From: Melanocharis versteri
Lineage: Eukaryota > Chordata > Aves > Passeriformes > Melanocharitidae
NCBI GenBank assembly: GCA_013397845.1
Contig: VZTG01004409.1
Location: forward strand, 327,287 to 391,286
Length of the DNA: 64,000 nt
Reading direction: 5' to 3'
Shown here: one piece after another, positions 26,898-46,300 of the stretch
How positions within the stretch are numbered: position 1 is the stretch's first letter
Layout: the number at the start of each line of letters is the position of its first letter
The notes under the pieces: generated by a model
Database searches by the model: none
Told to the model about the DNA's origin: nothing
Seen by the model: only the letters and a program-made list of their open reading frames with translations
Made by a program: the position numbers and the translations under genes

Positions 26898-28229
26898 CCT
26901 ACAAAAACATTTTAATGTAAAGCCAGAGGAAGAGTGAACTACATAAATTCACTACATTAAGTGAAGAAGCAGACACAAGTGAAACCACTTTCAGGGGACT
27001 TCTCCTAAAACATACTTACAGCTGTTGAAATGTTGATTCTTGCTCCTGAGAAATCAGCCAGTCTCAAAACTCCTTATGCTCAGAACAAGCACCACGAGAT
27101 GCTTCTCTCCCCTTCGATATACTGTCAAATATTTTGCACTCAGAAACTGGGAGCTGACTTAACAGAGACAAGAAACTCTGACAGAGGAAAGAGTAAACAC
27201 GAAAAATTCACATCAAAAAGCTAAATAAGAGACATTTGTTTTAGAGGCTGTTATTTAGGACATACTTATGCAATTCTGCTGTAATATTCTTTTGAAGCAT
27301 TGAAATTTATATTGTGATAACACCAGGATGCTCGTAAGCTCAAAATATGACTAATTAATATGAATGTATCTGCTACATCCAAAAGAAATATAGAGTCAAA
27401 ACTGTCCTCCATGTTCCCCAGGCAGGAAGGCTCCAAAAGGCTCATCTATGACTCAGGACTACAGTTCAGGCAATTCCAATCCCACAAATTAATTAAATTA
27501 AATCCCACAAAGGGATGCCCTTTTATTAGAAGAGGGAGGTGAAAAGGAGTTAATAAACAGATAAATAAATGAAGCCTAGTTGACTGAAAGGCTGTCACAC
27601 TGCTCAACATCTTTACAACATCACAAGCTCCTCTAACTTTGCAGAAAGTGGATTTTTAAACAAAACAGCAGCAAACCCTAAACCCAAACTCCCACGCTGC
27701 TTTTGACTAGACTGATGAATTATGTTCACAAGAAAACTATGTGTTTCTCTGGGACCTTTTGTTCCAAAGGATCCCCAAAACCTTCTGCAAAGCTCATCTG
27801 ATTTGTTTTTGTGTCTGCTACCTTGGCAACTGGACATGAGGAATCAAATGCACATGTTGTACAACAGCAGTGGGAGGAATTGAGAGCGGTGCTAACAATC
27901 AACAAACTACAACATATCTCTTTGTCACAAAAAATAAGGGAGAGGTGCACTACAGAAAATAAAATAGAAATATCAGTGTTGAGGCACTAAATTTGAGACA
28001 ATCTGGAAAAAAACAGTAGTTCTCACAGCCTTCACAAGACAAAGCTAATAGCTTTGATGAGCATCCTCTCACCATTGCTCATCAGAAAGCAAATACTCTA
28101 AAAATAACATCAGTCAAGGGACTTTCTGGAAGGGTTTTACCAGATGAGGTCCACTCTTGGCATAATCTAAAAGTCCTTCATGCTCAACCCCGGGGGCTCA
28201 GGTTTATGAAACTGCTCTAATTTGAAACT
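26898..28229 (-). other. MIIP: MIIP 5' intron region
   Basis: AT-rich sequence between the coding start (preceded by a TTTTTGTAG acceptor) and the CpG island. I see no coding exon. Several GT donors lie near 28060-28150, but I could not decide which belongs to the noncoding first exon. Confidence 0.45.
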
Positions 28230-28810
28230 TTTGTTAAAAGGAGCTTCGCCTCCCGCAGTTAGAAATAAACAACGGTTGTCTCGGGAGCTGAGAACTCTCC
28301 TCCCTGCGAGGAAGTTGTTCAACACTCCGCGCTGCTTCTGCACAGACGCGCTGGTTCGGCCCTTCCACGGCCACGAGGAAGGGGAGGGAGCGCAAGCATT
28401 GTAAAATTCCTCTCCAAGAGGCCGGTCCGGCAGAGAACGGTGAACATCCCCTCCCTCCACCACCACCNNNNNNNNNNNNNNNNNNNNNNNNNNNNNNNNN
28501 NNNNNNNNNNNNNNNNNNNNNNNNNNNNNNNNNNNNNNNNNNNNNNNNNNNNNNNNNNNNNNNNNNNNNNNNNNNNNNNNNNNNNNNNNNNNNNNNNNNN
28601 NNNNNNNNNNNNNNNNNNNNNNNNNNNNNNNNNNNNNNNGGCGCGGCCGTTCGAGCGGGCGGTGCCGCCCCGCGCTCCCGGCATGCGCGGGGCCCGGCCC
28701 GGCTGCGGGAGGCGGGGAGCCGCTCGGGACACGGCCCCGGCAGGACTCTGCCCCCAGCGCTCCGTGGCGGAAGGGCCACGAACGCCCAGCACCACCACAG
28801 CCCAAAGGGA
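28230..28810 (-). promoter_or_regulatory. MIIP: CpG island, probable MIIP promoter
   Basis: GC- and CpG-dense block interrupted by a gap, in otherwise AT-rich DNA. It lies 1.3 kb upstream of the MIIP start codon, which itself follows a splice acceptor. The block therefore most likely carries the MIIP transcription start and noncoding exon. The exact start cannot be read. Confidence 0.6.
28468..28639. other. Assembly gap (172 N)
   Basis: A run of N inside the MIIP CpG island. Open frames drawn across it have no meaning. Confidence 0.99.
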
Positions 28811-31800
28811 GTTGTTTTGCAAACTCGTCACGGGAAATCTGCCCTTTTCTAACACGCCCGGTGTAACTTATCAGCTGAGGATATTGATCCACCACAGTTT
28901 CAGGCCACCAACTCAGCAGTCGCTCACTCTTACTTCCTAAAATATTCTCAAGAAATCATTGATTCAATACTGACGATTTTAGTGCGACTAGAACTTTCTA
29001 TCAGACAATTCAGTATCATTGGTCTCCTTGTTAATTTTCAAAGTAACACAGAAAAAGGTCACTAGTGTGAAACATGCAATTCAGTACCACAAAGCAGCAA
29101 AGCTATACACACTGATGTAAGCTGATATACTTACACTGGAAGACTGTACCACAACATGCAGGACACATCAGGAGAAATGTTTTTTCCAATTATTTTTATT
29201 TTGGTTTCCATTGTTTACAGCATTGTTACAGGACTAACTCATGCAAATTTATCACCTTAAATACAGCAGAGAGAAAACTCACTGGTAAGAGTAGTTCGAA
29301 GAGCTCCATCAACATAATGCAACAGGAGAAGTAAGTAGCAGCAATAAGATAAAAGTGCATTTAGCTGACCTTCTTTAATGGGAGTTTGGGGAAGACTGTT
29401 TTTGGAATTACCTGTTTTAAGGATTGGTTTAGCATTCTTTATGAAAATCAGAAGAGAACAAACTCCTCGTGATAGTGTTCATTCCTCCACCACTCTCAAT
29501 TAAAGAAGTACAGCAGTAATTTGTATCAGAGGAATCCAGCTTATAGGCCTGTCTGTTAAAAGTTTGATTCTCGATCACTTGGGCTTCCAGAGACAAGGGT
29601 TACACCCACACATGTTAGCAGCTTTGCTTCTGAAAAAGTTCAAGTGGTTCTTTCCCCCATTCTGTAGGTTAGGTTTCAGCTCTGCAGAGAGAATGCCGAC
29701 AGCACCCAGGCCTGAGCTGCGTCAGACACACACACAGAGCAACGAGACACCAGGTTCTAAGAACCCATCAAACTCTTTTCCCTTCACAGATAAGACACTG
29801 GCTTAAAGATCAGCTCATTCATCAATTTCCCCTAAAGGCCTGCGGAAGAGATGCTAACACTACCTCTTCAAAAGCAAGGTCAGCATTTGAAGTAGTCATG
29901 AGCTGCTGAGCAGTTACAGTACACCATCCTCTGCCTCGACCTGGAATTGGCAATATCCTTGTGTATTAGGGATGTGCTTAATATTTTAACTCAACAGAAC
30001 AGAACATAGCTTATTATAACTGTGTATGTGACAGCCTGAGAGACTAAAGATTCAAATTTATTCAACCAAGACCTGCAGCAGAGTAAGACTAGATGATTCC
30101 ACTTACTCCACTATACTTCACCACAAGCCCAGAGTACACACTTCCAGAAACAAGGACTCGAATTTCTTTCTTGCTAATTCTCAGATTCGACCAAATCTAT
30201 ATTCCCATCCTGGTGGCTGCCTGAGGAATCCAATCAAGGTCAAAAAAACCTTCTGATGGAAACAGCTTTTCAGTTTAAGTTGGAGTCAAAACTTTTTACT
30301 GGAAGGGAAATGTTCATTTCCTTTCTGCATTCTGGGGATGTAAGAGTCTCACCACCAGCTCCTACACAATCAAGATACTTCAAGTCTTTCTGCAAATCTC
30401 AGAACAGCCTTACCTAAGAAGTACTTACTGACATTTCACTATTTTTACTCCCTCAAGTATCAGGCAGCTTCTTTCTGGAACTTCCATGATATGAAAAACA
30501 TGGGACTTATCACAGGCACATATATTCACACCTGAGCATTAGTGAGAAATCCTAAAGCCATTTTCAAGGGAAAAGTCTCTTTGTCAATAAGAAAAACACC
30601 CCACTGCTCAGTAGTTCTGAATTCAGCTGGGACCTGCTCAAAGACAACCCATATTCTATGTGTGTGATGCTGAAGAGACTTAGGTTGTCACTAACCTCAG
30701 AACTACAGGATCTGATTCTGGATTCCTCAGACATTTTGTAGGCAACAGAAAGATTAACCAACACATGGGAAAATACTGACCCACAGAGAGGAAAAGAAGC
30801 TTGCAATAGAGGAACTTAATCCTACTCCTCCTAAAATCAGCGAGAATTTCTTCTCTATTAATTCCAACAGGAAGAGACTCAAGTCCTTAAAATTCACAAA
30901 TATTATATTCCAAATTCAAAACTGCATCAGGCAAAACTCAACAATTAATTTAATGTATTTGCAAATAAAGAATGTATTGAAAAAAACTAAGTTGCTTTAA
31001 CCCATTCTTGTCCTGGCATGAACCACAAGAGCCACAACTCCCCCCACCACAGAGGAGCTCTACTTGCCAGGATGTTCTGATACTTTTAACAGAAGAGACA
31101 CATATCAAATCCTATTGCTGCCCGGACTGTAACATCCTGTGGGAACTCTACATGAAGCACAATCTCTTACAGCGTGTAATCCACATGCTGTTCTTGTGGC
31201 CAAATAGTGGTAATGGAATTCCACAGGCCTGCTTCCAGAAACACAGCTGTGCTTTTCCAAAGAAAACCCACATTCATCAACTGAGCTCATACAGCACTGC
31301 TTTACATTGTGTCAACCGGCTTCTCTTTCCTAGTTTTCTTCCTCAACAACCTGCCAAATTATCAGCACTATCTCCTCCACAGAAACTACTTCTGTCTTTG
31401 CAAACTATTTGTCCATGACAGGAAATGGGCCAGACTGTGTTATTAAAGAGCTCTTAAGAGGAAGAAACTAACTCCAAATTCACTAAGCTTACCAAGCAAA
31501 ATCTTAGTCCCTCTTGCTCCAGAAGAGAACTGGGTTTTGTTCACACATTTAAGCATCCTGAGAGTAATAAACCTTTCTATGAAGGGACATTGTGATTCTC
31601 TGTTATATTCTAGAATAACAGAATATTAACCTCAGAAATAGGCCAGTGTGGGCTATGAATGCTTAGTGAAACCACCATCACGTCTTCGTGCATGGGACCT
31701 GTGTTCAGTCAAACAGCTGCTTGTCAAAAATACATCAACCTGGGGCTTGGAAGTCAAAAGTTTGGTCCTTATGAAGTAAAACAAATGACTCCATAAAGAT

Positions 31801-32137
31801 GTGTCAGAATAACTTTTAACCTGATAAACATTTGCTTGATTGCTTTAAATTTGTTTAAAGCAAAATGAAGTACAGTAAAAGCCCCCTGTAAATGTATAAA
31901 GCACACACTCCTCCTGAAGTAGCCTGGTCTCACAAGGAAAAAGAAGAGTTATTAACAGCTAGTGTTTAGAGGTGGGACACAGAACAGGGAAGCAGAATCC
32001 TACTGTTCACACAGCAACTGGAAACACAGCAATAGGCTCTTGCTCATTCCCTTTAGGGAATTCCATCACCCACCATGTTCTCTGCAGTAATTAAGAGAGC
32101 ACTGAAGGGAAACCGTTGTTTTTCTCTTCTTCCCACA
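28811..32137 (-). other. MIIP-MFN2 intergenic region and MFN2 3' UTR
   Basis: No coding exon is visible. The MFN2 3' UTR must begin at 32137 and run downward. Candidate minus-strand polyadenylation hexamers are ATTAAA at 30949-30954 and AATAAA at 30057-30062. The second would give a UTR of about 2.1 kb. Open frames here (for example 31008-31418 plus, 30564-30806 minus) look like chance. Confidence 0.5.
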
Positions 32138-40043
<7,906 letters not shown>

Positions 40044-40096
40044 TGCGCTACAGGAAAAAAATCCAGTAAAGATCAGTGTCACCAAGTGTCAACAGC

Positions 40097-40375
40097 TATC
40101 CAAGGGGGTGTAGTGACAGGACAAGGGGGAATGGCTTTCCACTTACAGAGGGCAGGGTTAGATGGGATATTGGGAAGAAATTCTTCCCTGTGAGGGTGGG
40201 GAGGCCCTGGCACAGGTTTTGCAGAGAAGCTGTGGCTGCCCCATCCCTGGAAGTGCTCAGGCTAGGTTGGACAGGACTTGATCCACCCAGTCTGGTGTAA
40301 GGTGTCCCTGCCCATAGCAAAGGGCGTAATCTTTAAGGTCCCTTCCAACCCAAGCCATTCCATGATTCTGTGATC
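40097..40375 (+). mobile_element. CR1 LINE 3' end next to MFN2 exon 2
   Basis: A well preserved CR1 tail on the + strand: GGGGTGTAGTGACAGGAC, GAAGAAATTCTTCCCTGTGA, GGCCCTGGCACAGGTTTTGC, GGTGTCCCTGCCCAT, CCTTCCAACCCA and the short ATTC-type terminus (CATTCCATGATTCTGTGAT). It is antisense to MFN2, inside the intron before the first coding exon, about 50 bases from that exon's acceptor. It is clearly younger than the copy at 6250-6496. Confidence 0.93.
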
Positions 40376-40766
40376 CAACCGAGCATCTTTACAAGAACTA
40401 GATAAATACACACTTTAAGAACTATCATCTTTCTTTCACAAAATTGTTCCACTTTATACAACTCATGTATCAGGAAAAAAACCCCAAAACTCTTTCTTTC
40501 TCCCATCCAATAAATAGGCTCACAGTGATCACTCCTTCCCATCCTCCGCTTACTTTCAGGATGAGTTACGTTTTCACAAGTCAGGCATGGCCAGCTTGAG
40601 GCCCTCTCGAAGACAAACGGCAGCACTTTTCCCTGCCTTCTCCCTCGCCCCGGCCGCACTCCGGCCCGCAGCTCCTCCAGCGACGCCGAGTCCAGCCGGT
40701 CTCCGCCCCTGTGGCACAGTGACCGCGGATGAGGGACACAGGCTACCGAACTCCGTCACGGGCTCT

Positions 40767-40937
40767 GTTCCCCCGCCACCCCGGTGTGCCCGGGGAATGC
40801 TTCAGGCTCTGCTCCCCCGCCACCCCGGTGTGCCCGGGGAATGCCCCCGGCTCTGTTCCCCCGCCACCCCGGTGTGCCCCAGAGATGCTCTGGGCTCTGG
40901 TCCCCCACCACACCAGCGCCCGGAGAATGCTTTGGGT
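40767..40937. repeat. 44-bp GC-rich minisatellite, about 4 copies
   Basis: Units start at 40767, 40811, 40855 and 40899. Each contains CCCCCGCCACCCCGGTGTGC or a variant, then a GGGGAATGC or GAGATGC element and GGCTCT. The first three copies are close; the fourth is diverged and shorter. The array sits in the CpG island just inside the probable first intron of MFN2. Confidence 0.9.
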
Positions 40938-41186
40938 TGACGCTCCGGACGGACGCCGCCGCCTCGCCCTCAGGGGCGGGCGAAAAGGGCGGGAAGCGCC
41001 CTCCTCGTGCCTGCCTCGCGCCCCCTCAGGACCCTGCCTCAGAGGGTCCGACACTCACCCGTCCCTACCCTTGTCCTTGTCCCTGTCCCTATCCCTGCTG
41101 CTCCGGAGGCGACCCTCAGAGAGACTAGCCCGGCCCGGAGCAGCTCCCAGTGCCCTCGGCCCGGCCTGGCCCCGCCCGGGGCTCAC

Positions 41187-41230
41187 CTTCACCGCCGCTC
41201 CCGCACGGCCGCCATGTCACCCCGCGGCGC
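41187..41230 (-). other. MFN2: Candidate MFN2 noncoding exon 1 (3' part)
   Basis: On the minus strand the sequence GCGGTGAAG is followed by a consensus donor GTGAGC at 41186. The coding exon begins with an acceptor only four bases 5' of its ATG, so an upstream donor is required, and this is the best one in the CpG island. The 5' limit given is arbitrary because the start site is unknown. Confidence 0.5.
41189..41215 (-). CDS. Short upstream ORF in MFN2 5' leader
   Basis: An ATG at 41215 in a favourable context (ACATGG) opens an 8-codon frame, MAAVRERR then TGA. It ends two bases before the candidate donor. If exon 1 is transcribed as proposed, this frame would lie wholly in the leader and could damp translation of mitofusin-2. 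Whether it is used is unknown. Confidence 0.35.
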   Translation of the reverse strand: MAAVRERR

Positions 41231-41360
41231 CGCCGCCCGGGAGGCGCGAGGGATGTGCGTCATTGCCGTGCGCCACGCGCGGGGCACGTCGGGACCTGTA
41301 GTTCCGGGGCCTCACGGCGGGCGGCGGCGGCGGCCCGGACCCGCCTCAGAACAGAACGCA

Positions 41361-43151
41361 CGGATCGCGTCACCGGAGAAGGTTTAATGCGAGTTCGCCA
41401 CGCTCAAACCGTACAGTTCGTTAACGCCCACCACCGAACCGGCCCGAGGAAACACACAACAAAATAACGAAAAAAAAAAAAAAAAACCTACTGCTGAATA
41501 AATACGTAATACGCATTTTGGACATCTCGACGACTGGCTTATCAATCCCTTCGTTTGATAACAGACAGTTCTGGATTTCATGTAACAGGATTTAGTACAG
41601 TTTTACTTCCCAAATGATTGTCTCTGCCTGGATTTTTCTCTCCTGGGCATGGGTGAGTGTGTGGCCTCAAAATAGACCTAAAAAGCTCCAGGAAAGCAGT
41701 GGGGAAAGCTGTATGTCCCCTTCCTCAGGCACATTCCAATTGTGTACAGCTCCTGCCAGAACTTACACGTTTAAAGCTATTCTGCCCCCATTAGAGTGAC
41801 CCGACCCAGAAGAAGGGGTTCTACCCTGACAATCAGGCAGCTGAAGCTGGAGACAGACAACTAAAAGGCAGATAATTTTTTTCCTAAGGACAATCACTAT
41901 GAATTTACTGCTTGTGAAACATGCTAGTCTGGCATAATGGTGTCTGATAAACAGGGCAGGTATCTCACAGGCACAGACAGAAAATGTTTCTGCCCCTTCC
42001 CTCTCTAACCACAGGTCTAGTCTAGACGTATTTTTACACCTACTGGTTCACCACAATCTCTCAGCACTTCCCAACCACTCATTTCTATCAGCCTTGACCC
42101 CACTGGAGAAGTTTCTGCAATGGGGTGTTTTGGTTTTCAATCTCAAATAATGGAAACACTGAATAATTATTTCCTGTAAGAACCAGAGAACAGCTCCTTC
42201 CCTCTAATGTGTCTGGACCATCAAAGAAAATTATTAAAACAATTTCTGACAATTGGAATGAAGCCACCAAAGACCACTGGGAGCTCTGAGTTGTTATACA
42301 GAGATTGATCAGAGCTTTTGACTATTGTAACATGGTATAGAACAGAGACAATTCCACAGTGAAGCCCTCCTGACTGATGTAGTTGTTCCCAGCCTTCTCT
42401 TCCTTAGATTTAATCTGTATATTGACATGGCCTGAATTCGGGTGTGCCCTTAGCAACAGAACATAGGGGGGTCTTTCAGCTCTTCAGTGTAATCCCAGAG
42501 GTAAACATCATCAGAGGACTTTCCTTTAGCTAACCAGAAACACCTGTGTTGCCACTGTTGCTGCTTTGAACTTTGTGATTTGCTTGCAGGGGCAGCAAAG
42601 AGGTAAGGAATCAGATGATCTTCAGGCTCTTACTACTCAGTTTCATTTGGTGTGACACTTAACTGTTATGACTCCTGAAGTCAGCTCCCTGATTGGTTTA
42701 TATTTGGAATAATGTCCAGGAATTATTGTCTAACATCCACTCCCATTTATGCTGTGGATGAAAACAGGCTTCCAGCTTGTAACTTGCCTCCAAAAAGCTG
42801 GATTTCCAGTCCAAAAAAGCATTTTTTAAATCCAATCAATCACTGATGAAAGTTCAAGTAAATGGCACTTTCAAGAAACAGTGGATGAGGAGCAGAATCA
42901 AAAATGAAGGCACGAAATCTCCTTTGGACTTCTACAGCAATATTCCTAGATATTACCTGCAGTATAAGAGAGGGAGATCTTCCAGTAGTGGAGTCTTAGA
43001 ATATCATTAAAAATCATATTAAAAATCATATAAAAATCAAATCCAAATAGCTTTGAACAACGCCTTAGAAACTCTCAGCAGCATTCCCTGTTTCCACTCA
43101 AAGTCAGCAGTGAGCAGGGCGAGGGAAAGGTCCTTCCTGGGAAGCATGACT
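41361..43151 (-). other. PLOD1 3' UTR and PLOD1-MFN2 spacer
   Basis: Only about 1.9 kb separates the PLOD1 stop from the MFN2 promoter. A poly-A run (+ strand) occurs at about 41470-41486, and short AT-rich direct repeats lie at about 43005-43040. I see no coding exon. Confidence 0.6.
42409..42414 (-). terminator. PLOD1: Candidate PLOD1 polyadenylation signal
   Basis: ATTAAA on the minus strand, 738 bases past the PLOD1 stop. I found no AATAAA between the stop and the MFN2 promoter. A second ATTAAA at 41383-41388 would push the transcript end into the MFN2 promoter region. Confidence 0.35.
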
Positions 43152-43307
43152 CTAGGGGTCAAGAAAGGACACTGCAATGTAGCGCGTTCCTTTGGTGGTT
43201 GGAAGGCCTTCGTGGTAGTGGGTCAGGCGTCCTGGATGCATTAGGGTCCAGCCTTTCCGTGGAGCTCGAATGGAGCAGTTGTAGCGTAGGAACCGGCAGC
43301 CTCCTCC
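43152..43307 (-). CDS. PLOD1: PLOD1 last exon, distal catalytic residues
   Basis: Encodes GGGCRFLRYNCSIRAPRKGW and then LTHYHEGLPTTKGTRYIAVS up to FLDP and stop. The second His of HYH (His711) is the distal iron ligand, and Arg721 is the residue that holds the 2-oxoglutarate carboxylate. The NCS sequon matches a known glycosylation position of the family. Confidence 0.96.
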   Translation of the reverse strand, partial: GGGCRFLRYNCSIRAPRKGWTLMHPGRLTHYHEGLPTTKGTRYIAVSFLDP

Positions 43308-46300
43308 CTGGTGGGAACACAAGGGACACGTCAGCCTGGAAAAAGGACCTCAGGGAAGGGGTCCCTGCCTTCTGACAGCGCTTCTGAAAATGTGACAAGG
43401 TTCTTGGGGAATCTCCTGTGTTCTGGTGCATTCAAAAATCTCTTTCCTAGCCTAAGGCAGTCATTAATTGTAATCCTTAGTGCGAAGAAGCCCGATGTGG
43501 ATCAGGGAAGGGTTTTCAGCTGCTCCAGGTGCTGTGCTGCACTCCTGACCCCCCGGCAGACACTCACCTCATAGTCAATGCCAACTCTGTTCAAGGCAAT
43601 GTTGATGGTGAAGGTGGATGCGTCGTGGTGGGGCACTAGGGATGGCTGCTCGTCAGGTTTGTAGCGAACCACAAAGGCCAGTTCAAACTGGGTCTGAGAG
43701 AGAAGAACAAAGTGTACTCTGTTAGAGGGCTACAGTGGTCTGTGGCTTCTGAGCTGCAGAGCAGGGTGTAACACTGAAATTGCATCCCACTGCTAAAGGC
43801 AACAATCAGGCAGAAGAATGTCACTGAGATATTGCATATTTCCTAATGCACATATTTATGTCACACTGCAGGGTCAGTTCCTCTGTACTGGGAAATAGTG
43901 TGTGTATTGCTGGAGGATTCTGGCAGTGTTGTCACAAAGCTGCAGCTAGAGGAGGTGCTGAGCTGACCATGAGTTTTGATGTTAAAGTGGACATACCTTG
44001 GTGTAGTATCCTGGGTACAGTTTCTCTGTGATGGGTGCAATATAGTCCAGAAGAAACTTATACCATTCTCTTTCAAAGCCAATTTGGTTCATGTGTATGT
44101 CAATAGTTGGGACGTTCTCATATCCTCCTTGTATTCTGCTGTCCTGAAATAGAATCAACAGAAATACCCTTAAGGATGGGAACCTTGGAGTTAAGGAATG
44201 AAAAGTACTTGTTCCTGGTAACTACAAGTAAATATGATGTTTCTTTATCAGAATTTGCACGATGGAAAGCTCATTTCAAACCATAATTAAACCCTAAGGG
44301 AAACAATATTACCATCAGAGAGGCTGGACACTGGAACTTCAGAGGACACTAAAGAGGACTCAGGGAAAAATCCAAGTTAATTAGGAGCAAAATTAAAGTA
44401 TTGTCTCTACTTTTCTGGTTTAATTCAGGATCTAATGCCTTCTCACAAGAGGCACCACTACCGCCAGGTATGCACAGAAAATGGTGTGGCCCAGAACTCA
44501 AAAGAGCTCCTGCTTTTACTTACCGTGTTGTCACCTGTGGACCACTGGCCATAATGTTCCATTTCTTCCACCAGCTCATCACAGGCAGTGTCAGTGAATA
44601 TGGGGAACCAGTAAACATCTGGGCAGGGCTGCAGATAGGAGACAGGTGAGAACAGCACAACCAAGGACAGGTGCTTGAGGCAAAAGTAGTAAGGCTAAAC
44701 TGAGCATATACTAAGTGGAAAGAAACTAAAAATATTGAGGATAGAAATTTGTCTTCTGATTTATGTGCCCCACTTCCACTTAAGAGAGCTGGAGATGTAC
44801 TTCTAGGACAACGATTTGGCTCTAAAAGTACTTTCAAGGTCATGTTTCCTGTGCTCAACTGCTTGTTCCTGGGAATTACTATAACAATGATAAAGCATTG
44901 TCCTGATGCTCGTCTCCCATTCTGATGGATAAGAGTGATGTTTTCTTACCACTTCTACCAATTTCCCTTTCAGAGCTGCTGTGTAGTTTTCATGGATGTA
45001 TTTTTCTCTCCAGTCCTGCAATTAGAAGATAAGCAAACCAGTAATTTCTGTGGGGCCCCTGCTTAAAGAGGTAATAAAAGGCAAGGCACTCATGCAAGCA
45101 TTATTTCACAGGCTTTGAAGATCCATATGTTATGAATCCAAAAAACATGCTCTCTTTAAATTCTGTGCCTGTGCTCCTCATCCCACCTGAGAGACAAACA
45201 TGACTACAAAGCCTGGACTTCCCATAGTGGTAAAGCTAATACCAGATTTTCCCACATGGCTGTGCCTGCTGAGTATGCAGGTTATCTCACCTCAGGATTG
45301 CTGAATATTTGCCAGAGGTCATTGTGGAGGTGATTTGTCTGGTAGTTTTCCAGGGACAGTATGTGTCCAAACTGATGCCGGTTTGTCAGGTACATAAAGA
45401 CTCCCTGCAGGACAGAGAGAAATAAGAAAGGCCTCATATTTCTGAGAACCACCATGAAACCAAGCTGGACAGGTCTCCAAGCTATTCATTTACTCATTCT
45501 TTCTCCTGTGGGCTTTCAGTTCTATTTCCACCCTGGATATGAGAAACTTTGAAAGGTTTCAGGCAGAGACAGTAATTCTGTGTCCTGTCAGCCAGGGCTG
45601 GAAGCAGAGGAGAGCAGCAGCTGTGAGATTAGGATCTTCCTTCTTACCCTGTCAATCCCATTTAGAGTAGTCCTGAAAAGGCCCAAGAACAAAAATGTTG
45701 TCCACGTTTAGTGGTACATGGCTACACATGGTTTCACAGCAAGACAGAAATCCCATGCTGTTCCAAAGTCTGCACTGTACTGACCAGTACCAGTTTACCC
45801 TATCCCTGCCCTGGCAGAGCTGAATGCCTTGCAAGTACTTAATCCTGTACCCTTCAGCCTGGCATGCAGCTCTCCTCCCCTGCCAGCCTCTCTCCTCGAC
45901 TGACCTGATTCCGAATGTTGTGGCAGAAAGCCATGTCAGCATCCAGCTTGCCACTGTGGAACAGATCTCCCAGGTCAAGCTCCGAGCGCAGAGCCTTGGC
46001 TTTAACCATGTAAACACTGCTGATGTAGGGAACATTCCAAAGCCCACTGAAACACAGCAGAAGAAAAGTGAGACTTGAAATACCACTAAGATACTGCTGG
46101 ACTTGACAGGATGACAGGCAGAACTGCAGCATCAGCCAGGCTTGCCTAAATGAGCCAACTCAGAACAGTAGGGAGAAACCATACCAATAGAGATTGGCAT
46201 TCCAGAAAAAAATCACTTATATTGCCCATAGCTTTAAAGCTGCACAAATGCTAGTCCACTGTGAAAGCAATTAATTGCTACTGTGTGTTTCTGCTAGGGA

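Larger units (their letters stand above)
40590..41360 (-). promoter_or_regulatory. MFN2: CpG island, MFN2 promoter and first intron
   Basis: Dense CpG and GC sequence upstream of the MFN2 coding start. It contains the candidate noncoding exon 1 (donor after 41187), GC-box-like CCGCCC elements and a minisatellite at 40767-40937. This matches the TATA-less housekeeping promoter expected for MFN2. The precise start site is not determined. Confidence 0.75.

Noticed and set aside
28167..28940. Several open frames of 166-242 codons on both strands
   Set aside because: They exist only because 172 N bases contain no stops. The flanking sequence is a CpG island.
31008..31418. 136-codon plus-strand open frame
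   Set aside because: It is antisense within the likely MFN2 3' UTR, with no family similarity.
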